This document shows, one piece after another, positions 44,698-55,919 of a stretch of DNA of 64,000 nt. Source of the stretch: Stappia indica. Its GTDB lineage: Bacteria > Pseudomonadota > Alphaproteobacteria > Rhizobiales > Stappiaceae. The stretch spans positions 4,989,001 through 5,053,000 of the forward strand of contig NZ_CP046908.1 of the NCBI RefSeq assembly GCF_009789575.1, written 5' to 3'. A program made the position numbers and the translations under genes. The notes beneath the pieces were generated by a model, which was given only the letters and a program-made list of their open reading frames with translations, was not told the origin of the DNA and ran no database searches. Position 1 is the stretch's first letter, and every line of letters starts with the position of its first letter.

Positions 44698-44720
44698 ATT
44701 TGCCCGCAATCATAGCAAAT
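44698..44720. promoter_or_regulatory. Palindrome upstream of the polyol ABC operon (candidate SorC operator)
   Basis: ATTTGC (44698-44703) and GCAAAT (44715-44720) are exact inverted copies over eleven bases. It ends 25 bp before the binding-protein start codon and sits downstream of a TTGACG (44671-44676). Similar in sequence to the 42616-42634 dyad, but with two more central bases. Confidence 0.5.
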
Positions 44721-44745
44721 GCCCAAGGGCATCCGGGAGGACTTC

Positions 44746-46059
<1,314 letters not shown>

Positions 46060-46079
46060 GCCTGCGCCGCCAAGGACGA

Positions 46080-46108
46080 GGACCGGCGCGCTGCATGCGG
46101 GCCGGTCC
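46080..46108 (+). other. Intercistronic stem-loop after the polyol binding-protein gene
   Basis: GGACCGGC (46080-46087) pairs with GCCGGTCC (46101-46108) over a 13-base loop. No T-tract follows. Its position between binding-protein and permease genes matches the livK-livH stem-loop and suggests differential mRNA stability. Confidence 0.5.
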
Positions 46109-46149
46109 GCCCTTCCCAAGACCCGACCACCTGACCCGGGGCTGAACCG

Positions 46150-47022
46150 ATGGCTACCGCCCACTCGCGTGCCGCCGCCCGCGTGATGATCTCGCCGGCC
46201 GTGATCCTGTTGCTCGGCTGGATGATCGTCCCGCTGTCGATGACGGTCTACTTCTCCTTCCTCAGCTACAATCTCCTGATGCCGGGGATGGAGGAGTTCA
46301 TCGGCTTCGGCAATTACGAGTACTTCCTGACCGATCCCGCCTTCATGGAGGCGCTGGTCAACACGCTGCTGCTGGTCGGCGGAGTGCTGGCGATCACCAT
46401 CGTCGGCGGCGTCGGCCTCGCCCTGCTGCTCGACCAGCCGATGTGGGGGCAGGGGATCGTCCGGGTGCTGGTGATCGCGCCGTTCTTCGTCATGCCGACG
46501 GTTTCCGCCCTGGTGTGGAAGAACATGTTCATGAACCCGGTCAACGGGCTCTTCGCCCACATGGCCAAGGCGCTGGGGCTGCCGCCCTTCGACTTTCTCG
46601 CCCATGCCCCGCTCATGTCGATCATCCTGATCGTCGCCTGGCAGTGGCTGCCTTTCGCGACCCTGATCCTGCTGACCGCGCTGCAGTCGCTCGACAAGGA
46701 GCAGATCGAGGCGGCGGAAATGGACGGGGCGAGCGCGTTCGACCGCTTCCGCTTCATCGTGCTGCCGCACATGTCGCGGGCGATCACCGTGGTGATCCTG
46801 ATCCAGACCATCTTCCTGCTGTCGGTCTTCGCCGAGATCCTGGTGACCACCAATGGCGGGCCGGGCTACGCCTCGACCAACATCACCTATCTCGTCTACG
46901 CCCAGTCGCTGCTGCAGTTCGACGTGGGCGGCGGCTCCGCCGGCGGCATCGTTGCCGTGATCCTCGCCAACATCGTCGCGATCTTCCTGATGCGGATGAT
47001 CGGCAAGAACCTGGAGGCCTGA
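46150..47022 (+). CDS. smoF: Polyol ABC transporter permease, SmoF-like
   Basis: A 290-aa MalF-type permease with six transmembrane segments and the EAA loop [22 protein letters not shown] (about residues 187-208), which docks the ATPase. It forms half of the channel. The ATG at 46150 gives a short cytoplasmic tail before the first helix ([23 protein letters not shown]). The stop is two bases before the next permease. Confidence 0.9.
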   Translation: MATAHSRAAARVMISPAVILLLGWMIVPLSMTVYFSFLSYNLLMPGMEEFIGFGNYEYFLTDPAFMEALVNTLLLVGGVLAITIVGGVGLALLLDQPMWGQGIVRVLVIAPFFVMPTVSALVWKNMFMNPVNGLFAHMAKALGLPPFDFLAHAPLMSIILIVAWQWLPFATLILLTALQSLDKEQIEAAEMDGASAFDRFRFIVLPHMSRAITVVILIQTIFLLSVFAEILVTTNGGPGYASTNITYLVYAQSLLQFDVGGGSAGGIVAVILANIVAIFLMRMIGKNLEA

Positions 47023-47024
47023 CC

Positions 47025-47855
47025 ATGGCGCGTCGTGCCACCGGACCCCGCAAGCTCGTCGTCACGCTGGCTGCCTGGGCCATCGGCCTCGCGATCTTCT
47101 TCCCGATCCTCTGGACGATCCTGACCAGCTTCAAGACGGAGGCCGAGGCGATTGCCTCACCCCCCTCGTTCCTCGCCTTCGAGTGGACGCTGGAGAACTA
47201 TGTCGAGGTCAACTCGCGCTCGGATTACTTCCTGCATTTCATGAATTCGGTGGTGATCTCGCTCGGCTCGACGCTGCTCGGCCTGCTCATCGCCATTCCG
47301 GCCGCCTGGTCGATGGCCTTCGTGCCGGCCAAGCGGACCAAGGACATATTGATGTGGATGCTCTCCACCAAGATGCTGCCGCCGGTCGGCGTGCTGGTGC
47401 CGATCTACCTGATGTTCCGCGACTTCGGCCTGCTGGACACCCGTATCGGCCTGATCGTCGTGCTGACCCTGATCAACCTGCCGATCATCGTCTGGATGCT
47501 GTTCACCTACTTCAAGGAGATCCCCGGCGAGATCCTGGAGGCCGCGCGCATGGACGGGGCCTCGCTCTGGGACGAGGTTGTCTATGTGCTGACGCCGATG
47601 GCGGTGCCGGGCATCGCCTCGACGCTGCTGCTCAACATCATCCTGGCGTGGAACGAGGCCTTCTGGACGCTGAACCTGACGGCGGCCAAGGCGGCCCCGC
47701 TGACCGCCTTCATCGCCAGCTATTCGAGCCCGGAAGGGCTGTTCTACGCCAAGCTTTCCGCCGCCTCGACGCTCGCCATCGCCCCGATCCTGATTCTCGG
47801 CTGGTTCAGCCAGAAGCAGCTGGTGCGCGGCCTCACCTTCGGCGCAGTCAAGTAA
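47025..47855 (+). CDS. smoG: Polyol ABC transporter permease, SmoG-like
   Basis: A 276-aa MalG-type permease with six helices and the EAA loop [25 protein letters not shown] (about residues 172-196). It pairs with the preceding permease. GGAGG precedes the ATG at 47025, within the end of the upstream gene. Strong similarity of organisation to Rhodobacter-type sorbitol/mannitol systems is known for the family; the exact polyol is inferred. Confidence 0.9.
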   Translation: MARRATGPRKLVVTLAAWAIGLAIFFPILWTILTSFKTEAEAIASPPSFLAFEWTLENYVEVNSRSDYFLHFMNSVVISLGSTLLGLLIAIPAAWSMAFVPAKRTKDILMWMLSTKMLPPVGVLVPIYLMFRDFGLLDTRIGLIVVLTLINLPIIVWMLFTYFKEIPGEILEAARMDGASLWDEVVYVLTPMAVPGIASTLLLNIILAWNEAFWTLNLTAAKAAPLTAFIASYSSPEGLFYAKLSAASTLAIAPILILGWFSQKQLVRGLTFGAVK

Positions 47856-47866
47856 GGACCCGAACG

Positions 47867-48864
<998 letters not shown>

Positions 48865-48868
<4 letters not shown>

Positions 48869-49638
48869 GGCGGCTGGAAGGGCGCAGCGCCCTGATCACC
48901 GGGGCAGCGCGCGGCATCGGCCGTGCCTTCGGCGAGGCCTATGCCCGCGAGGGCGCTCGGGTCGCCATCGCCGACATCAACCTGGAGGGGGCACGGCAGG
49001 CGGCCGAGGCCATCGGCAACGGTGCCATCGCCGTGCAGCTCGACGTCACCGACCAGGCCTCCATCGAGCGCGCTGTAACCGAGGCCGATGCGGCGCTCGG
49101 CGGCATCGACATCCTGGTCAACAATGCGGCGCTGTTCGACATGGCGCCCATCGTCGAGATCACCCGCGAGAGCTTCGACCGGCTGTTCTCGGTCAATGTG
49201 GCCGGGTGCCTGTTCACCATGCAGGCGGTGGCGCGGGCGATGATCGCGCGCGGGCGCGGCGGCAAGATCATCAACATGGCGAGCCAGGCCGGCCGGCGCG
49301 GCGAGCCGCTGGTCGCCGTCTACTGCGCCACCAAGGCGGCGGTGATCAGCCTGACCCAGTCGGCGGGGCTCGACCTGATCCGCCACGGCATCAACGTCAA
49401 CGCCATCGCGCCCGGCGTCGTCGACGGCGAGCACTGGGACGGGGTGGACGCGCTTTTCGCGAAATACGAGGGCAGGGCGCCGGGCGAGAAGAAGCGCCTC
49501 GTCGGCGCGGCCGTGCCGTACGGACGGATGGGCACGGCGGAGGACCTGACCGGCATGGCGATCTTCCTCGCCGGGCCGGAGAGCGACTACGTCGTGGCGC
49601 AGACCTACAATGTCGACGGCGGCAACTGGATGAGCTGA
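48865..49638 (+). CDS. smoS: Sorbitol dehydrogenase-like short-chain dehydrogenase, SmoS
   Basis: A 257-aa SDR with the cofactor motif [27 protein letters not shown] (about residues 12-38), NNAA, the catalytic Ser in NMASQAG and YCATKAA giving Tyr and Lys. [23 protein letters not shown] matches sorbitol/L-iditol dehydrogenases of smo operons. It would oxidise D-sorbitol or galactitol with NAD. ATGA overlap with the ATPase gene. Confidence 0.9.
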
Positions 49639-49729
49639 GCCGGCAAACGTACGACGAGCGATGAGCGAACACGCAGCGCCGCGCGCCCTCCCGCGCGCCG
49701 GCACCAGAGAGCATGACCCAGAGGCCCCA

Positions 49730-51229
49730 GTGAGCGCAGTGACTCCAGTGACCACCAGCCTGTCCCTTTCGACCCTTTCCCAGATTACCGGCGCGGACGT
49801 GCCGGCCTATGCCCGCACGGACCTGAGCGCCGGCATCGTGCATCTGGGCGTCGGCAACTTCCACCGCGCGCACCAGATCGTTTATCTCGACCGGCTGTTC
49901 AACCGCGGGCTCGACCGCGACTTTGCGGTGATCGGCGCCGGCGTGAAGCCCTACGACGCGGCGATGCGCGAGCGGCTGAAGCGGCAGGACTGGCTCTCCA
50001 CCGTGGTGGAGCTGGATCCGGGCGGGCTGACGGCCCGCGTCACCGGTGCGATGATCGATTTCGCGGAAGTGGAGCCCGACGCCATCGTCGCGGTGCTGGA
50101 GCGGCCCGAGATCCGCATCGTCTCGCTGACGATCACGGAAGGCGGCTACTATGTGGACGCCACCACCGGCGGGTTCGACGCGGGCCATGCCGATATGGCC
50201 GCGGATGCGGCCCATCCGGATGCGCCGGCCTCCAGCTTCGGCCTCCTGCTGAAGGCGCTGCGCCGCCGCCGGGCGGCCGGGATCGCGCCCTTCACCGTCA
50301 TGTCCTGCGACAACCTGCCGGAAAACGGCCATGTCGCGCGCAACACCATGCTGGGCCTTGCCCGGATGAGCGATCCCGACTTCGCCGACTGGGTGGCGGA
50401 GAATGTCGCCTTCCCCAGCAGCATGGTCGACTGCATCACCCCGGCGACCTCGGAGCGCGAGAAGACCCTGCTGCGCGAGCGCTTCGGCATCGAGGATGCA
50501 GCGCCGGTCGCCTGCGAGCCGTTCCGCCAATGGGTGATGGAGGACACGTTTCCCGCCGGCCGGCCAAGGCTGGAGGAGGTGGGCGTCCAGTTCGTGAAGG
50601 ACGTTGCGCCTTACGAGTTGATGAAGCTCAGGATCCTCAACGGCGGCCATGCGGCGATTGCCTATCCGTCGGCGCTGCTCGGCTATCATTTCGTCCATGA
50701 CGCGATGGCCGACCCGCTGATCGCCGGCTTCTTGAGAAAGCTCGCCCATGCGGAGGTCATCCCGACGGTTCCGCCGATTGCCGGCGTCGACTTCGCCGCC
50801 TATTTCGAGCTGATCGCCTCGCGGTTTTCCAACCCTGAAGTCGGCGACACCATCCCGCGCCTGTGCCTCGACGGGTCGAACCGGCAGCCGAAATTCATCC
50901 TGCCGACCGTGCAGGCGCGGCTGGAGGCAAATGCGGATCTCGCCGGTCTGGCGCTGGAAGTGGCGCTGTGGTGCCGCTATTGCGCCGGCACGGCGGAGGA
51001 CGGCAGCGCTATCGGGATCGTCGACGAGCGTGCGGCCGAGCTGACCCGGCGGGCGCTGGCGGCGCGCCAGACGCCGCAGGCCTTCCTCGATTTCACGCCC
51101 GTCTTCGGCGATCTCGGCCGCAGGCAGCCCTTTGCCGATGCCTTTGCGCGCGTCCTCGGCGCGCTGTGGGCGGACGGCGTGCGCGCGGTGCTGACCCGCT
51201 ACATCGAAAGCGGCGCAGCGGGACGCTGA
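49730..51229 (+). CDS. mtlK: Mannitol 2-dehydrogenase, polyol-specific long-chain family
   Basis: A protein of about 499 aa with the family signature KLRILNGGHA (KX4NX2H, catalytic Lys), plus GIVHLGVGNFHRAHQIVYLDRL at the N-terminus and FPSSMVDCITPAT. It oxidises mannitol (also arabitol or sorbitol) to ketose using NAD. Start: GTG 49730 has GAGG at good spacing and a length near the usual 490 aa; an ATG at 49661 would add 23 low-complexity residues and cannot be excluded. Last gene of the polyol operon; a strong terminator follows. Confidence 0.92.
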   Translation: MSAVTPVTTSLSLSTLSQITGADVPAYARTDLSAGIVHLGVGNFHRAHQIVYLDRLFNRGLDRDFAVIGAGVKPYDAAMRERLKRQDWLSTVVELDPGGLTARVTGAMIDFAEVEPDAIVAVLERPEIRIVSLTITEGGYYVDATTGGFDAGHADMAADAAHPDAPASSFGLLLKALRRRRAAGIAPFTVMSCDNLPENGHVARNTMLGLARMSDPDFADWVAENVAFPSSMVDCITPATSEREKTLLRERFGIEDAAPVACEPFRQWVMEDTFPAGRPRLEEVGVQFVKDVAPYELMKLRILNGGHAAIAYPSALLGYHFVHDAMADPLIAGFLRKLAHAEVIPTVPPIAGVDFAAYFELIASRFSNPEVGDTIPRLCLDGSNRQPKFILPTVQARLEANADLAGLALEVALWCRYCAGTAEDGSAIGIVDERAAELTRRALAARQTPQAFLDFTPVFGDLGRRQPFADAFARVLGALWADGVRAVLTRYIESGAAGR

Positions 51230-51254
51230 GCGCAGGTTTGTCCGCCCCATCAAG

Positions 51255-51297
51255 GCGGCGCGGCGGAGATCCTCCCTCCGCCGCGCCGCTTTTCTTT
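51255..51297 (+). terminator. Rho-independent terminator of the polyol operon
   Basis: A perfect 14-bp stem, GCGGCGCGGCGGAG (51255-51268) with CTCCGCCGCGCCGC (51276-51289), is followed by TTTTCTTT. Confidence 0.88.
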
Positions 51298-51392
51298 GCC
51301 GTCTTTCCTGTTGAGGGGAGGCCGGCGCTCTCGACCCTGCCGCCGCTTCGTGCTTGTCTCGGCAGCTTGAAAAACCGACAGGGAGGAGTGCC

Positions 51393-52097
51393 TTGGGCAT
51401 TCAGGATGCATCGGGGCTGAAGGCCCTGCTTTTCGATCTCGACGGCACGCTGGTCGACAGCGTTCCCGACATCGCGGCGGCGACCAACCAGCTGCTGGAC
51501 AGCGAGGGGCACGCGCCGCTGGAGGTCGACGAGGTCCGGCGGATGATCGGCCACGGCATCCCCAAGCTGGTGGAGCGGGCGATGGCCGCGCGCGGCCGCG
51601 TGCTGGACGCCGAGGCGCTGGCGCCGCTGGTGGCGCGGATGATGGCGTTCTACGGCGACAACCTGACGGGGCGCACGGCGCTGCTGCCGGGCGCCAGGGA
51701 GGCGCTGGAGGAAGGCGCGCGGGCCGGCCTCGGCCTTGCCGTCGTCACCAACAAGCCGGAAGGCTTTTCCCGGACGATCGTCGCGCATTTCGGCCTGGAT
51801 GACCTGGTGCCGGTGGTGGTCGGCGGCGACACCTGCGCCACCCGCAAGCCGGCGCCGGAGATGCTGCTGCATGCGGCGGCAAAGCTCGGTGCGACGCCGG
51901 CAACGGCGGTGATGGTGGGCGACAGCGGCGCGGATGTCGACAGCGCGCGGGCCGCCGGAATGAAGGTGGTGGTGGTGCGCGGCGGTTATGGCGGCGTTGC
52001 GGCGGAGGATCTCGGCGCCGATATCGTCATCGACACGCTGGCAGACCTCTTCGATGCGCTGAAGCGCCTGGCCGAAACGGCCGACGCCCGGGCGTGA
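51393..52097 (+). CDS. gph: Phosphoglycolate phosphatase, HAD family
   Basis: A 234-aa HAD phosphatase: motif I LLFDLDGTLVDSVPDIAAATNQLL (about residues 12-35), motif II VVTNKPEGFSR, Lys in TRKPAPEM and motif IV VGDSGADVDSARAAGM. The DSVPDIA... text is typical of Gph, which removes 2-phosphoglycolate. The start is TTG 51393, just after GGGAGGAG; an upstream in-frame TTG at 51354 has no comparable ribosome site. Monocistronic; convergent with the SH3b gene. Confidence 0.85.
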   Translation: MGIQDASGLKALLFDLDGTLVDSVPDIAAATNQLLDSEGHAPLEVDEVRRMIGHGIPKLVERAMAARGRVLDAEALAPLVARMMAFYGDNLTGRTALLPGAREALEEGARAGLGLAVVTNKPEGFSRTIVAHFGLDDLVPVVVGGDTCATRKPAPEMLLHAAAKLGATPATAVMVGDSGADVDSARAAGMKVVVVRGGYGGVAAEDLGADIVIDTLADLFDALKRLAETADARA

Positions 52098-52172
52098 GGC
52101 CCGGGCGCCGAGATTTGCAAGGCACTGTTCGGTTGGCGGCTTACCGCCAGCCCTGACTTGCCGCTTGGCGGA

Positions 52173-53693
52173 TCACCGCCAGCCGCCGCGACCCGGCCGG
52201 TAGCGCGTCTGGCGGACATAGTTGGCCGAGACCCAGCCGCTTTCCTCGCCGCCGAGCAGCTGGATGCGGCACCAGGTCTGGCTGCCGACCGCACGGCAGC
52301 CCCGGTCGATCAGCACATCGCCATTGGCGACCCGGCCGATCACCGAATAGCCGGTGCCGGGGCCGCTGCGCACGTTCAGCAGGCCGTTGGCGCTGAGGCC
52401 AGTCACCTCGAAATAGCTGGCGCGCGGGTCCGGACCGGGGATCGGATCGGGCCGCGAAGGCCGGTCGGGACGACCGGGGCGTCCGACGCCGGGACGATCA
52501 TCGCCGGGGCGCCAATCGCCGGGACGGTCGTCACCCGGACGGCCGGGGCGACCCGGACGGGTGGGGCGCTCGTCCACGGGCGGCACCGGACGCGAGCTCG
52601 CCTCGCGCAGGAAGTCGCCGGCAACCCAGCCCTTGTCCTGGCCGTTGCGACGTTCGACCTCGCACCAGCGCTGGCGGTCTCCGACAAGCCGGCCGCAGCC
52701 GAGATTGCGCAGCACCTCGCCGTCGGAGAGGCGCGCGGTGATCGGGAAGCCGGTGCCCGGCCCGGTGCGCACGTTGAGATAGTCGCGCCCGCTGATGCCG
52801 GTGACCCGCCAGAAGTCCGGGCCGCCGTCGTCCATGATCATGCGGGGACGCTCGGGACGATCCGGGCGGCCGGGACGGTCGCCGCCGGGACGATCAGGAC
52901 GGTCGGGGCGACCGGTTCCGGGGCGGTCCGGACGGTTGCTGCCTTCGCGCAGATAGGTGGCCGAGACCCAGCCGTTGTCGCGCCCGTTCGGCCGCTCGAC
53001 CTGGCACCAGCGCTGGCCGGTGACCATGTGGCAGCCGAGATTGCGGAGCACCTCGCCATTGGCGAGCCGCGCCACGACCGGGTTGCTGGTGTTCGGCCCC
53101 GAGCGCAGGTTGAGGAAATCGCCGGAGCCGACGCCCGTCACCTGCCAGAATTCCGGGGTGCCGGCATTGCCGCCGCCCTGATTGCCGCCGCCCTGGTTTC
53201 CACCCCCCTGGTTTCCACCCGGCGGGCGGCCGCCGCCGGTGCCGGGCTGCGGGTCGGGGCGCTGCGGCCGGCTCTGCCCCGGACGCGCGGAGGCGACGGT
53301 CAGCACGTAGCGGGCCGTCTCGTTGCGGGCGACGCCGTCGACCGACAGGCGCACGCGGATGCGGAACTCGCCCGCCTCGCTCGCCCGGCCGGTATATTTC
53401 GTGCCCTGGCGCGCGCCGTCGAAGACTTCGCGGCGGCTGCCCGGCTCGGCAACGCCCATATGCACGTAGCGGTTGGAGGAGGAGAGCGAGAGGCTGACCT
53501 GCTGGCCGGTCGTCGCCGGCAGCAGGTACTCGACGAATTCCTCGCCCTTGATCATGCCGGCGACTTCGGTGCCGGCCGCCCCGCGCGGAATGTCGATGCG
53601 CTCGGTGCGGATCTCCATGGCAAGGGCTGCCGGCGCTGCAAGGGCGACGGACGCCGCGACAGCAAGCGTGGCAAGGGAGCGGAAAAGCGTCAT
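52173..53693 (-). CDS. Secreted protein with three SH3b domains and Arg/Pro/Gly-rich linkers
   Basis: A 506-aa protein with a signal peptide (SLATLAVAASVALAAPAALAM), an N-terminal beta domain (about residues 27-135, pre-peptidase-like) and three SH3b copies beginning FWQVTGVGSGDFLNLRSGP (about 189), FWRVTGISGRDYLNVRTGPG (about 301) and YFEVTGLSANGLLNVRSGPG (about 431). Each has a conserved Cys pair (LGCH...WCQV, LGCG...WCEV, RGCR...WCRI). Linkers are runs of GGGNQ and RPDRPG units. Wall or ligand binding in the periplasm is likely; no catalytic domain is seen. Confidence 0.82.
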   Translation of the reverse strand: MTLFRSLATLAVAASVALAAPAALAMEIRTERIDIPRGAAGTEVAGMIKGEEFVEYLLPATTGQQVSLSLSSSNRYVHMGVAEPGSRREVFDGARQGTKYTGRASEAGEFRIRVRLSVDGVARNETARYVLTVASARPGQSRPQRPDPQPGTGGGRPPGGNQGGGNQGGGNQGGGNAGTPEFWQVTGVGSGDFLNLRSGPNTSNPVVARLANGEVLRNLGCHMVTGQRWCQVERPNGRDNGWVSATYLREGSNRPDRPGTGRPDRPDRPGGDRPGRPDRPERPRMIMDDGGPDFWRVTGISGRDYLNVRTGPGTGFPITARLSDGEVLRNLGCGRLVGDRQRWCEVERRNGQDKGWVAGDFLREASSRPVPPVDERPTRPGRPGRPGDDRPGDWRPGDDRPGVGRPGRPDRPSRPDPIPGPDPRASYFEVTGLSANGLLNVRSGPGTGYSVIGRVANGDVLIDRGCRAVGSQTWCRIQLLGGEESGWVSANYVRQTRYRPGRGGWR

Positions 53694-53867
53694 GCCTCAA
53701 ATCTCCTGAATGAATCTGCCGAAAAGGCAGTGTCAGGATGAGTGTTCGCCCGGCAATGTGTCGAGGTCTTGACGCCCATACGATGATTTGCGGCAGTGCT
53801 ATAGCGGTTTTCGCGCATTGCCGGACGGGCGAGGGGCCTTATCATCGGGACCCAAGGGGGAACCGCA

Positions 53868-55187
53868 ATGCCTGCCGCCGCGCTGATCCTGCTCTATCTT
53901 CTTGTCGCGCTGGCGCCGCTGGCCCTGGCTGCCGCCAGCGGGCGGCCGCCGCGCCCGGTGATGGACGAGATCGCCAGCGGCATGGCGATGGTGGCCTTCG
54001 CGATCCTGCTGATGGAATTCGTGCTGTCGGGCCGCTTCCGCTCGATCTCCGGCCGCGTCGGCCTCGACGTCACCATGCGCTTCCACCAGCTGCTCGCCCG
54101 CACGGCGCTGGCGCTCGCCTTGGCTCATCCGTTCCTCTACACGCTGCCCTTCGCCCGGCCGCTGCCCTTCGATCCCACCCGCCAGCTGACGCTGACCTTC
54201 GCGGCGGAAGGTCTGGTGACCGGCGTCCTCGCCTTCGTGCTGCTGCCGGCTTTCGTGGTCCTGTCGATTGCCCGCGACCGCATCGGCTGGCGCTACGAGA
54301 CCTGGCGGCTCGCCCATGGGCTCGGCGCGCTGGCCATCGCCGTGCTGGTGCTGGTCCATGCCCGGCACGCGGGCCGCTACAGCGCCGACCCGCAGCTTGC
54401 CGGCCTGTGGGGGGTGCTGACGGCGGCGGCGGTCCTGTCCCTGCTGCATGTCTACCTGGTGAAGCCGCTGCTGGCGCGGCGGCGTCCCTGGGAGGTGACT
54501 GCCTTGCGCAAGCTCGCCGAGCGCACATGGGAGGTGGTGCTGAGCCCGAAGGGGCATGACGGGATCGCCTACCGCGCCGGCCAGTTCGCCTGGATCCGCA
54601 TCGGCGCGCCGGTCTTCTCGCTGCGCGAGAACCCGTTCTCCATCGCCTCGGCGCCGGGCGAGGGCCGGGACTTGCGCTTCGTCATCAAGGAGCTCGGCGA
54701 CTTCACCGCGACACTCGGTGGCATCCCGCTCGGCACCACGGCCCATGTCGACGGGCCGCACGGCAACCTGGTGCTGGAGGGGCGGCAGGGCAGCGGCATC
54801 GCCTTCATTGCCGGCGGCGTCGGCATCGCGCCGATGCTGGGGCTGCTGCGGCAACTGGAGATCGACGCGGACCCGCGCCCGACGATGCTGGTCTACGGCA
54901 ACCGCCATGCCGGCCAGATCGCCTGCAGCGAGGATCTCGCCCGCATGCGCCGGCAGCACCGCACAACCGTGGTGCAGGTGCTGTCCGAACCGCCGGACGG
55001 CTGGGAGGGCGAGCGCGGCATGGTCGATGCGGCGCTGATCGCCCGGCTGTTCGCCGATCCCCGCCATCGCGACTGGCTCTATGTCCTGTGCGGCCCGCCG
55101 GCGATGATGGAGGCGGCGGAGGAGGCGCTGCTCGGCCTCGGCGTGGCACCCCGGCGGATCATTTCGGAAAGGTTCCAGCATGACTGA
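53868..55187 (+). CDS. Ferric-reductase-like transmembrane flavoprotein
   Basis: A 439-aa protein. The N-terminal half has six membrane segments with paired heme ligands, His73/His87 and His150/His164, both HX13H. The C-terminal half is an FNR module: FAD motif NPFSIASAPG (about residues 257-266), VDGPHGN, and NAD(P) motif AGGVGIAPMLGLLRQL (about 314-329). This is the layout of bacterial FRE/NOX-like reductases, which pass electrons across the membrane to ferric iron, copper or oxygen. Its stop overlaps a 40-aa gene. Acceptor unknown. Confidence 0.85.
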   Translation: MPAAALILLYLLVALAPLALAAASGRPPRPVMDEIASGMAMVAFAILLMEFVLSGRFRSISGRVGLDVTMRFHQLLARTALALALAHPFLYTLPFARPLPFDPTRQLTLTFAAEGLVTGVLAFVLLPAFVVLSIARDRIGWRYETWRLAHGLGALAIAVLVLVHARHAGRYSADPQLAGLWGVLTAAAVLSLLHVYLVKPLLARRRPWEVTALRKLAERTWEVVLSPKGHDGIAYRAGQFAWIRIGAPVFSLRENPFSIASAPGEGRDLRFVIKELGDFTATLGGIPLGTTAHVDGPHGNLVLEGRQGSGIAFIAGGVGIAPMLGLLRQLEIDADPRPTMLVYGNRHAGQIACSEDLARMRRQHRTTVVQVLSEPPDGWEGERGMVDAALIARLFADPRHRDWLYVLCGPPAMMEAAEEALLGLGVAPRRIISERFQHD

Positions 55188-55302
55188 GCCACGCCGCCTG
55201 CCGGTAATGCGTCCGCACACCGCCCGTTTGCGGCGGCTCGCCCTGTTCTGGATCCTCAACGGGGTGCTCGCCGCCGGCATCCTCGTCTTTGCGCTGCGGT
55301 AG
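55180..55302 (+). CDS. Tiny single-helix membrane protein overlapping the ferric-reductase-like gene
   Basis: A 40-aa open frame starting at an ATG eight bases inside the upstream gene, with a basic N-terminus and one hydrophobic helix (LALFWILNGVLAAGILVFAL) near the C-terminus. The overlap and charge pattern suggest a real, translationally coupled protein, perhaps a subunit of the reductase. No family recognised. The following gap to 55436 has no clear gene. Confidence 0.5.
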   Translation: MTEPRRLPVMRPHTARLRRLALFWILNGVLAAGILVFALR

Positions 55303-55436
55303 AGCCCCTTCGGCCGGTACAAACCTTGCTGCTGATGGTGTTTTTTCTACTCCGCGTACCGGATTTCATTCTAGTGTAAAGCCGCCGGGCTGGAGGCGTT
55401 CGGGGCGCAGGCCGCAGGCAAACCGGGGGGCTTGGA

Positions 55437-55919
55437 ATGGCTGCCGCTACACATGAACTTGCACCCCATCATCTGCCGTCGTTCATACCGTCGGCGGATG
55501 GTGGCGATCCGCTGATGACGATCATGCTGGCCGTGCTCCTCATCGGTGTGGTGCTGTTGGGGACGTTCTACCTGCATCTTCACTCCCTGCCGGAGCGCCT
55601 CGCGCACAAGCATGGCAGGATGCAGTTCGAACTCGTCGCCGTGCTCGGCCTGTTGGCGCTGTTCACGCACAACAATCTCTTCTGGGTCGCAGCGCTCCTG
55701 CTCGCATTCGTGCAGCTCCCGGATTTCATGACACCGCTCGGGTCTATCGCGAATTCCCTGAGCCGAATGGCCAACCCGGCCGACATGCGGCACGACAGCG
55801 AGCCGGAGCCGCCACGCGAGGCAACGGAGCCGGACGCCCCTGCGGAACCGCAAACCATCGCAGCGGCAAGCGAGCCGACGCCCGCGCCTCGGCAGGCCGC
55901 AGACAGGCAGGAGGGGTAA
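55437..55919 (+). CDS. DUF3302-like inner-membrane protein (YibI-like)
   Basis: A 160-aa protein with two hydrophobic segments (LMTIMLAVLLIGVVLLGTFYL near residues 26-46, FELVAVLGLLALFTHNNLFWVAALLLAFVQL near 64-94) separated by HSLPERLAHKHG, then a Pro/Glu/Ala-rich tail. The layout resembles DUF3302 proteins such as E. coli YibI, which pairs with the HlyD-family YibH. Start ATG 55437; an internal ATG at 55515 is possible. It ends immediately before the HlyD gene. Confidence 0.6.
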   Translation: MAAATHELAPHHLPSFIPSADGGDPLMTIMLAVLLIGVVLLGTFYLHLHSLPERLAHKHGRMQFELVAVLGLLALFTHNNLFWVAALLLAFVQLPDFMTPLGSIANSLSRMANPADMRHDSEPEPPREATEPDAPAEPQTIAAASEPTPAPRQAADRQEG

